This document shows positions 7,049-13,139 of a stretch of DNA of 13,139 nt, one piece after another (positions within the stretch are counted from its first letter, which is position 1; each line of letters opens with the position of its first letter). This stretch comes from Cytophagales bacterium. Its GTDB lineage: Bacteria; Bacteroidota; Bacteroidia; Cytophagales; Cyclobacteriaceae. Where the stretch lies: positions 273-13,411 of the forward strand of contig DPLR01000260.1 in assembly GCA_003541895.1 (NCBI GenBank). Direction: 5' to 3'. A program made the position numbers and the translations under genes. The notes under the pieces were generated by a model that did not search any database, had not been told where the DNA came from, and was given only the letters and a program-made list of their open reading frames with translations.

Positions 7049-7423
7049 ATGAAAATACTAGCCTGTGACGATAACGCCTTTTTAACAAAAATTATTCAGT
7101 TAAAAGTTGCCAACGAAAACTTGGGCACTGTGGATGTAGCTGCTAATGGAAAGGAATGTATACGGATGATGGACAAGGAGAAGTTCGACCTTTTGCTTTT
7201 AGACATTCACATGCCGTTCAATAGTGGTTTTGAACTTCTTACCTACGTTCGGAACCAACTGAAATTAGCGACTCCCATCATTGTTTTGTCGTCAGAAAGT
7301 TTAAGTACCACTGTAAGAAAAGCAAGGGAGTTAGGCGCCAATGATTTCATGGCCAAGCCTTTCAATCCCGCTGAGTTAATTCTACGCATCAAACAATTAA
7401 TGAAAAAATATGAATACGCTTGA
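7049..7423 (+). CDS. Receiver-only response regulator
   Basis: A CheY-like single-domain response regulator of 124 aa, with no DNA-binding or enzymatic output domain. The start is ATG 7049 (MKILACDDNAF); the TTG 27 bases upstream sits in the promoter element. All receiver residues are present: acidic pair Asp7/Asp8, phospho-acceptor Asp52 in LLLLDIHMP, the Ser81 switch in IIVLSS, and Lys103 in MAKPF. It should therefore be phosphorylated by a histidine kinase encoded elsewhere and act by binding a partner protein. Being the first gene of an operon with a HEAT-like membrane protein and a glycosyltransferase, the likely targets are those proteins; this is inference. Its last 14 bases overlap the next gene if that gene starts at its first ATG, which indicates coupled translation. 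Confidence 0.93.
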   Translation: MKILACDDNAFLTKIIQLKVANENLGTVDVAANGKECIRMMDKEKFDLLLLDIHMPFNSGFELLTYVRNQLKLATPIIVLSSESLSTTVRKARELGANDFMAKPFNPAELILRIKQLMKKYEYA

Positions 7424-8489
7424 GATAAATCCAATGGAAGCCGAGCAATTGTTTTTATTCAAACTCTCGTTGGGCTTTGTCGCTATTGCAGTGTTTTTTG
7501 TTGTGCTCGTTTTCACAAAACGATTTATAAAGATTTGGCGCGACCAAGAAAAAGAATGGTTCTTAAAAAAAATAGTACCACTCATTGGCTCGATGGTTAT
7601 TGTGAAACGAAATCGGTTGGAATGGCGAAGAGACATCAAACTATTGGTGAGCCTGATAGGGCGAAACCACGCCAAACAACAAATCGCTATCGATCACTTA
7701 ATGCATTTGAAAAGTAATCTTGAAGGCGAAAGCGCAGGTTTGATTTTTCAACTTTACCGCGACCTTAATCTGGTAGAATTCTCGCGCAACAAATTGCGGC
7801 AAACAAACTGGACTAAACAGACCGAAGGAGTGCGAGAGCTCGCATCCATGAACTGCTACTTTGTAAACGTGTTTAGTTCATTGCTTCAAAAAACCAAACA
7901 GGTAACACTGCGCAATGAGCTCATCGTTGCAATGACTTGGTTGGATAAAAAAGAACCTTTCAGAAGTTTTAGACTGATCAATTTTGAATTGACTGATTGG
8001 TTGAAACTCAACATTTACGATCAATTAAAAAAATATAATCGGGTAGATTTGCCAGATTTCAGTCCATGGATTTGTCATGAGCGACAAGAAGTAGCAACCT
8101 TCTTTATTTGGTTAGCCAAGACATTTAACCAAACATCTTCATCCAATGCAATTGCTCATGCGCTGAGTGGCGCAAAAACGGTTGCCAATGCAGCCCTTGA
8201 TTCGCTTATCGAGATGAGAAATTTTAGCTACACTCAAAAAGTGGAAGCCATGATATCAAACCATTGGATTTGCCCAGACACTAGCCTGTTGATTTTGTGT
8301 TACCTTGAGGGGACTGACAAAAATAATTTTGTTCAAATTCTGATTGACCGATTCCGGTTTCATCCTTACGAATCCGTGATGCAAAAGGCTGATAGATTGA
8401 GGTCTACTTACTTCGAAAAAGAGAACACGAATCAAATCCTAGCAACTTCTACCTACACAAACGCTTTGCACTATGGAAACGCACGTTGA
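7410..8489 (+). CDS. Membrane-anchored helical-repeat (HEAT-like) protein of glycan operon
   Basis: A 359-aa protein I recognise only as a type: one N-terminal membrane helix (about 14-35, LFLFKLSLGFVAIAVFFVVLVF) followed by a basic stretch KRFIKIWR, which predicts that the long remainder is in the cytoplasm. That remainder is almost all alpha-helical, with helix pairs separated by short turns (for example TEGVRELASMNCYF; LRNELIVAMTWLDKKEPF; AALDSLIEMRNFS), as expected for degenerate HEAT-like repeats, which bind proteins. No enzymatic motif is seen. Start choice: ATG 7410 overlaps the regulator gene by 14 bases; ATG 7434 (MEAEQLFLF) would leave a 10-base gap and is almost equally good. Its 3' end overlaps the glycosyltransferase gene by 17 bases. 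Likely role: scaffold or adaptor between the phosphorylated receiver protein and the synthase, by position only. Confidence 0.8.
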   Translation: MNTLEINPMEAEQLFLFKLSLGFVAIAVFFVVLVFTKRFIKIWRDQEKEWFLKKIVPLIGSMVIVKRNRLEWRRDIKLLVSLIGRNHAKQQIAIDHLMHLKSNLEGESAGLIFQLYRDLNLVEFSRNKLRQTNWTKQTEGVRELASMNCYFVNVFSSLLQKTKQVTLRNELIVAMTWLDKKEPFRSFRLINFELTDWLKLNIYDQLKKYNRVDLPDFSPWICHERQEVATFFIWLAKTFNQTSSSNAIAHALSGAKTVANAALDSLIEMRNFSYTQKVEAMISNHWICPDTSLLILCYLEGTDKNNFVQILIDRFRFHPYESVMQKADRLRSTYFEKENTNQILATSTYTNALHYGNAR

Positions 8490-9909
8490 TTATTTCATTC
8501 ATTTGATTATTGCCATTTATGGAGGCTCACTGGCAGCGTGGTATTTAGTGCTGGCCATTATTTCGCTGATCGAAATGCGCGAATACCTGAAAAAGAATTC
8601 GTTGGTAGATTACAACACTATACTTTCATCTCCTTCGGCACCAGGTATTTCGCTCGTAGCACCTGCCTACAACGAATCAAGAACAATCATTGATAATGTG
8701 AAGTCATTGCTTTCTATCACTTACAATAATTTTGAAGTCATTGTAGTGAACGATGGATCAACCGATGATTCAATTGCACAACTTCAAAAAATATTTGACC
8801 TAGAAAAAGTAAACGAAATTCATCAACAGCCTTTAGCAACACAAAAAGTAAAAGCGATCTATCGCTCGCGCAACAAGGCCTTTGAAAGACTCTTAATCAT
8901 TGACAAACAAAACGGTGGTAAGGCTGACGCGCTAAACGTGGGGCTAAATTTTGCAAGCAATGAATTGGTAGCGTGCATCGATGTGGATTGTATTATTGAA
9001 CCTGATGCTTTATTGAGAATGGTGAAACCATTTTTAGAAGACAACCTAGTGATTGCCTCAGGTGGAGTTGTACGCATTGCAAATTCGTGTGTAGTAGAAG
9101 ATGGCCGCTTGGTAAAAGTGAAGTTGCCATCGCAGCTTTTACCCCGTTTTCAAGTGCTTGAATATTTGCGAGCTTTCCTTCTCGGCCGAATGGCTTGGAG
9201 TAAACTCAATGGCTTACTCTTGATTTCAGGAGCCTTCGGTTTATTCAAACGCAATGTTGCTGTTCAATGTGGAGGTTACAACGCAAACACAGTTGGCGAA
9301 GACATGGAGTTTGTGGTGCGCATGCGCAAGTACATGCATGAACAAGGCCATCCTTACCGTGTGGCATACATCCCCGATCCGCTCTGCTGGACGGAGGTTC
9401 CAAAAAATAATGCACAGTTTGGTCGTCAGCGCAATCGTTGGGCACGCGGCACTTTTGAAACGTTGTGGCTCAACCGAAAATTATTTTTCAATAAGCGTTA
9501 TGGGCTCATGGGTTTGGTTAGCTATCCGTTTTGGTTTTTCTACGAGTGGCTTTCTCCCTTTATCGAAACCGGAGGGCTCATCTACTTTGGCGCAATGCTC
9601 GCCTTAGGCAAATTCAATTGGACTTATTTCCTATTTCTCTTCATCACCATTCACGCATTTGTATTCTTAATCTCAGCGCTGGCCATCTTTGCAGAAGAAA
9701 GCACGTATCATAAATACACGTTGCGGAGAGAAGTTTTAAAATTAATTGGCATCGCCCTACTCGAGCCGCTGGTACTTCATCCGCGTGTAATCTATTGGTC
9801 AATCCGGGGTAACATTGATTTTTGGCGAGGTAAAAAAAGTTGGGGCGAAATGAAACGCGAGGGATTTGCAACTACTGAAACAGTACAAGCTAAACTAAGT
9901 CTTTCATGA
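8473..9909 (+). CDS. Processive family 2 glycosyltransferase (membrane polysaccharide synthase)
   Basis: A 478-aa inner-membrane glycosyltransferase with GT-A fold, of the same broad group as PgaC, cellulose and hyaluronan synthases. Order: one N-terminal membrane helix (about 8-33); cytoplasmic catalytic domain (about 57-335); three or four C-terminal hydrophobic segments (about 343-445). Catalytic motifs are complete: VVNDGSTDD with Asp94; CIDVDC with the metal-binding DxD Asp170/Asp172; VGED with the base Asp277; and QRNRW (Gln319-Trp323), the QxxRW motif of processive enzymes. Between the first Asp motif and NGGKADALN there is a charged insertion (about 105-145) longer than in PgaC. No PilZ or other c-di-GMP-binding domain is attached. 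The sugar donor cannot be read from the sequence. It overlaps the genes on both sides (17 and 4 bases), showing tight translational coupling. Confidence 0.94.
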   Translation: METHVDYFIHLIIAIYGGSLAAWYLVLAIISLIEMREYLKKNSLVDYNTILSSPSAPGISLVAPAYNESRTIIDNVKSLLSITYNNFEVIVVNDGSTDDSIAQLQKIFDLEKVNEIHQQPLATQKVKAIYRSRNKAFERLLIIDKQNGGKADALNVGLNFASNELVACIDVDCIIEPDALLRMVKPFLEDNLVIASGGVVRIANSCVVEDGRLVKVKLPSQLLPRFQVLEYLRAFLLGRMAWSKLNGLLLISGAFGLFKRNVAVQCGGYNANTVGEDMEFVVRMRKYMHEQGHPYRVAYIPDPLCWTEVPKNNAQFGRQRNRWARGTFETLWLNRKLFFNKRYGLMGLVSYPFWFFYEWLSPFIETGGLIYFGAMLALGKFNWTYFLFLFITIHAFVFLISALAIFAEESTYHKYTLRREVLKLIGIALLEPLVLHPRVIYWSIRGNIDFWRGKKSWGEMKREGFATTETVQAKLSLS

Positions 9910-12191
9910 AAACCAATAACAAATTTGGAATAACCTCGGTTAGCTTATTCTTTTTGATAGCATGGATGTGCCTGCCGCTGTACCGACATTTAAGTTCAAG
10001 TCATGGCATTCAATCGAATGAGGAACTACCCTACAATTTAATTACAGCGTTGAGTTTCATATTTGTTATTTCAACTATCTCTTTCTTCTTCAATTTAATT
10101 GGGTCAAAAGCAACGAAAATTATTGCGATTGTTCTTTACAGTGTTGCCTTGTTGAGTTATGCCCTAACAGAAAGCTATTCTATTATTACCCAACAAAATT
10201 TGGGGGCTGATCTCTTTGGTTACTCTATAAAAGACATTCTACTCACGGCTAGCTCTTCCGTATCGCTCAAAATAGACATGATCGCTTTTTTTACACTCGT
10301 GCTAATTTTTTTTGTAAGCACATCGGTATTCATTAAAGCGAAAGATTCCATTCTCAGATTGACTATTACCATGACGTTGAGCTTGATAGGGTTCATCATC
10401 ACTTTCATTCATGTTCAGAGAGCAACAGATCTACAGAATGAAAACAAATTGCTCTCCTTATTAAGTGACATCAAAAGAGTAAAAAATAATTATACAGAAC
10501 CTCTAAACGTTAAAGGATTTCCCTTTTTGAATGAATTTGATTTTAGCAATCCGTGGAAAGAATACATCGAACAAACGGACACACCACCCAATTTTGTCTT
10601 TGTAATTGTTGAAGGTTTAGGCGGTGATTTTGTGAGTAACGGAAAATATGCTGGATTCACACCCTTCCTTGATTCGCTCATTCAGCAAAGTCTGTACTGG
10701 AAAAACGGACTTAGTAATGCAGGCCGAACATTCGGTGCTATGCCCAGTATCTTTGGTTCACTTCCGTATGGCGAAAGTGGTTTTATGAATCTTGGGCAAC
10801 AGATGCCACAGCATCAAACATTATTCACGCTATTAAAATCTTCAGGTTATCAAACCAATTTTTTTTATGGTGGCAATCCCAATTTTGACAACTTAGATTT
10901 ATTTCTTGAGCGACAAACCCTGGATCAATTTATCAACTCATCCAACTTTCCGAACTCAATAAAACAATCAGAGTCAAACAAACATTGGGGTTATGCAGAC
11001 GAGCAGTTGTTTCTGGTGGGCACCGAGTCGATTAAGAATAAGACAGGTCCGCGCATGGATTGTTATTTAACCTTATCAACCCATGAACCATTTGAATGCC
11101 CTGACCTTAAAATAAAAAAATTGGCTGATGCACTGATCGAAAAAAAGCAGGGAGATTTCAGCGCCAACAAAAATATATTCGAATGCTTGTACTACACTGA
11201 CAATGCCTTGCGCAAAATGTTTGCGTGGTATAACAAGCGAACCGATTTCAAGAACACAATATTTATCATCACAGGCGACCACCGTTTGATTCCGATGGAT
11301 AATGGCAATCGGCTGTCGCGCCATCATGTGCCTATTTTGGTATACTCGAAATTGATCAAGCAACCGAAAACATTTTCATCGCTCGCCATTCATTCTTCGA
11401 TAACACCTTCTGTCGTTGGCTATCTAGCTAGTGAATTTCATTTACGTTTTCCGGCTCAACTTCCATTCATTTCTAAACCTTTAAGCACAGACACATTTTT
11501 CACTAGCAATCTAGATTTACCCTTGATCAGAGTAAAGAATTCGGTAGCGGATTACATCAGCGGCAAGGATTTTTTATCCGAGGGTGAGCTGTACGAAATC
11601 TCAGACATCCTCGAATTGAAAAGAGCAAAGAATGAAACTCTAAAAAAGAAATTAGTTCGTAAACTCAACGACTTTCAAAGTAAAAGCGAATATGTTCTGA
11701 AAAACAATAAACTTGATTCAACTAGTCGTGCATTTACAACTGAGTTTCTTTTAACCGAATACCAAAAATCAATCGAGCAAAAAGAAAATTTGGTAGGGAT
11801 GAGTCCGGATCAAATGTTGTCCAAAGCAAGAGGGCTTGCCTACGCAAAGCAATACACTGAAGCTGGAGTTATTCTGAAAGTGTTATTGAATCAAAGTCCC
11901 AACTATCATGATACACGCTTGTTGTTAGCCAGAACTTACGCGTGGCAAAATAAATACGACAGCGCTATGCACTTGGTAAATCAAACACTAAAAAAGTCAC
12001 CTCAATATGCGGATGCTTATGTGCTGTGGAGTGACATCGAATATTGGCAAGGAAACTCAAAAGCATCACTAAAAATCAGTGAGGACGGTTTACAGTGGAA
12101 TGCCACCGACAGCGAATTAAAACAGAGGCGAGCACGAGCACTCCATTCCCTCTTAGAAGCTAAAGCAAGTCAAAACAACTTAATCCATTAG
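9906..12191 (+). CDS. LtaS-type membrane phosphotransferase (sulfatase fold) with C-terminal TPR domain
   Basis: A 761-aa inner-membrane enzyme of the lipoteichoic-acid-synthase/phosphoethanolamine-transferase superfamily, which moves phospho-head groups from lipids onto glycans outside the membrane. Five membrane helices (about 9-28, 43-66, 72-92, 122-143, 155-175) precede a periplasmic alkaline-phosphatase-like domain (about 228-530). Residues match the S. aureus LtaS site: metal ligand Glu236 (VIVEGLG), nucleophile Thr275 (AGRTFGAMPS), His393 (STHEPF), and Asp458-His459 (TGDHR). SLPYGESG also fits. After a charged helical linker (about 560-635) come about three TPRs (637-745), unusual for this family and paralogous to the TPRs of the next protein. 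The start overlaps the glycosyltransferase stop by 4 bases (ATGA). In a bacterium with lipid A and no teichoic acid, the likely substrate is the glycan made by the neighbouring synthase; the transferred group (phosphoglycerol or phosphoethanolamine) is unknown. Confidence 0.9.
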   Translation: MKTNNKFGITSVSLFFLIAWMCLPLYRHLSSSHGIQSNEELPYNLITALSFIFVISTISFFFNLIGSKATKIIAIVLYSVALLSYALTESYSIITQQNLGADLFGYSIKDILLTASSSVSLKIDMIAFFTLVLIFFVSTSVFIKAKDSILRLTITMTLSLIGFIITFIHVQRATDLQNENKLLSLLSDIKRVKNNYTEPLNVKGFPFLNEFDFSNPWKEYIEQTDTPPNFVFVIVEGLGGDFVSNGKYAGFTPFLDSLIQQSLYWKNGLSNAGRTFGAMPSIFGSLPYGESGFMNLGQQMPQHQTLFTLLKSSGYQTNFFYGGNPNFDNLDLFLERQTLDQFINSSNFPNSIKQSESNKHWGYADEQLFLVGTESIKNKTGPRMDCYLTLSTHEPFECPDLKIKKLADALIEKKQGDFSANKNIFECLYYTDNALRKMFAWYNKRTDFKNTIFIITGDHRLIPMDNGNRLSRHHVPILVYSKLIKQPKTFSSLAIHSSITPSVVGYLASEFHLRFPAQLPFISKPLSTDTFFTSNLDLPLIRVKNSVADYISGKDFLSEGELYEISDILELKRAKNETLKKKLVRKLNDFQSKSEYVLKNNKLDSTSRAFTTEFLLTEYQKSIEQKENLVGMSPDQMLSKARGLAYAKQYTEAGVILKVLLNQSPNYHDTRLLLARTYAWQNKYDSAMHLVNQTLKKSPQYADAYVLWSDIEYWQGNSKASLKISEDGLQWNATDSELKQRRARALHSLLEAKASQNNLIH

Positions 12192-12214
12192 AAATACAAA
12201 AAAAATCAATAGCG

Positions 12215-13139
12215 ATGAAATTATTAATGCTAGGTGCGGCCATTCTATGTTTTTCTTTTTCTGTAAGAGGACAAGAATGGAAATCACTTTCGGTAGATGA
12301 GCTTTTCAAAACTGCGAGACAAAATGCATTCGATGGCGATCGGTTGCAAGCACGGATGAAGCTTCATGAAATTTTAAATCGCACCCCAGCGTATGATGAA
12401 GTTGCTGTGTTTTTGGCGCGCACTTTTATCTGGGACGGAGAATATGATTCTGCCCGTTTAATTCTCCAAAATCTTTTGAGTAAAAATCCACACAACAGGG
12501 AAGCCATGCTTGTTCTCTCAGACGCTTTCGGCTGGAGCGGAAATTACTCAGATGCATTAGCTACCGTAAATGTTTGGCTCACTTCAAACCCAAATGATGA
12601 AGACTTCCTTTATAAGAAGGGAAGTTACTTGAAAGAACTTGGCAAAAATGCAGAGTCGGCAGCAGTGCTTCAAACGCTGCTATCCATTCAGCCCTCGCAC
12701 AAAAAAGCATCTGAGCTTTTGCAAGAGTTCAAGCGACAAAACCAGCGAAATGCAGTTACCGGATCTTATAGTGCAGACATTTTCAATCGTACATTTTCGC
12801 CTGCGCAATTTGCTTACATGCAGATAGCTCGGAGCTACCGTTGGGGAACCGGAATGGCAAGAGTAAATTTTGCTAACCGTTTTACTCAAAGTGGAACGCA
12901 AGCAGAATTTGATATTTATCCTCGCTTGCTAAAAGGAACGTACGGCTATTTTAATTATGGTTACTCGTCATCAGCGCTGTCTCCGGTACACAGGATAGGA
13001 GCAGAATTTTATTCAAAGTTGCCCAAGTCGCTAGAAATTTCTGCAGGAGCTCGTTATCTGAATTATGGAAGCAGCACACCTGTAATTATCTACACAGGAT
13101 CGCTCGGCTGGCATTTCAAAAACAAGTGGGTTTCGGTGA
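12215..13139 (+). CDS. YaiO-family outer-membrane protein with N-terminal TPRs (partial, cut by window end)
   Basis: The frame is open from ATG 12215 to the window end (308 residues seen, no stop), so the 3' end is missing. Residues 1-19 are a signal peptide (MKLLMLGAAILCFSFSVRG, cleavage before Gln20). Residues about 28-175 are TPRs: FLARTFIWDGEYDSA, then VLSDAFGWSGNYSDAL, then KKGSYLKELGKNAES. From about 182 (AVTGSYSADIF) the protein turns into alternating beta strands rich in Tyr, Phe and Gly, such as YGYFNYGYSSSALSP and SAGARYLNYG, as in the YaiO outer-membrane barrel domain. About 100-130 more residues are expected downstream. YaiO proteins sit in the outer membrane, and TPR-plus-barrel proteins such as PgaA and BcsC export polysaccharides; a similar export or anchoring role is inferred. 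It begins 24 bases after the previous stop codon, in the same operon. Confidence 0.88.
   Translation, partial: MKLLMLGAAILCFSFSVRGQEWKSLSVDELFKTARQNAFDGDRLQARMKLHEILNRTPAYDEVAVFLARTFIWDGEYDSARLILQNLLSKNPHNREAMLVLSDAFGWSGNYSDALATVNVWLTSNPNDEDFLYKKGSYLKELGKNAESAAVLQTLLSIQPSHKKASELLQEFKRQNQRNAVTGSYSADIFNRTFSPAQFAYMQIARSYRWGTGMARVNFANRFTQSGTQAEFDIYPRLLKGTYGYFNYGYSSSALSPVHRIGAEFYSKLPKSLEISAGARYLNYGSSTPVIIYTGSLGWHFKNKWVSV

Noticed and set aside
12680..12901. Minus-strand open frame near the right end
   Set aside because: It is antisense to the YaiO-family gene, whose signal peptide, TPRs and barrel strands are clear in the plus frame.
7017..13139. Anti-phage defence or toxin-antitoxin island
   Set aside because: All five genes belong to regulation, glycan synthesis or outer-membrane families; no nuclease, toxin, methylase or integrase motif is present.

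Overview
The window looks like chromosomal DNA from a Gram-negative member of the Bacteroidota, most like the Cytophagales. The reasons are: a lipid A gene (lpxD) of the Bacteroidota type; two exact matches to the Bacteroidota -7 promoter element TAnnTTTG just before genes; almost no Shine-Dalgarno sequences; and cell-envelope genes typical of that phylum. Base composition looks even throughout. I see no transposase, integrase, tRNA, rRNA, CRISPR array or other sign of a mobile island.

Left half (1-6843), mostly single housekeeping or accessory genes. lpxD (lipid A synthesis) is followed 14 bases later by a small cupin protein. This pair converges, tail overlapping tail, on a minus-strand gene for an exported glucose/sorbosone-dehydrogenase-like beta-propeller. 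A minus-strand gene of unknown function (179 aa) lies upstream of that. Divergent from it is an ABC-F ATPase of the YheS-like type, whose true start is about 50 codons inside the longest open frame, directly after a promoter element. Next come a small BamE-like lipoprotein and nhaA (Na+/H+ antiporter).

Right half (7017-13139), one tightly packed plus-strand operon that runs off the window. The order is: a receiver-only response regulator; a membrane-anchored protein with probable HEAT-type helical repeats; a processive family 2 glycosyltransferase; an LtaS-type membrane phosphotransferase (sulfatase fold) with an extra C-terminal TPR domain; and a YaiO-family outer-membrane protein with N-terminal TPRs and a C-terminal beta-barrel, cut by the window end. 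The first four genes overlap by 14, 17 and 4 bases and the last gap is 23 bases. I infer a dedicated surface-glycan machine: an inner-membrane synthase, a periplasmic head-group transferase, an outer-membrane barrel, and a cytoplasmic phosphorylation switch. The general layout recalls PgaC/PgaA in poly-GlcNAc export, but the parts are not the standard ones.

The most interesting observation is that the TPR domain at the C-terminus of the phosphotransferase and the TPR domain at the N-terminus of the YaiO protein are clear paralogues, alignable without gaps for about 100 residues. This physically links the two periplasmic parts of the proposed system.
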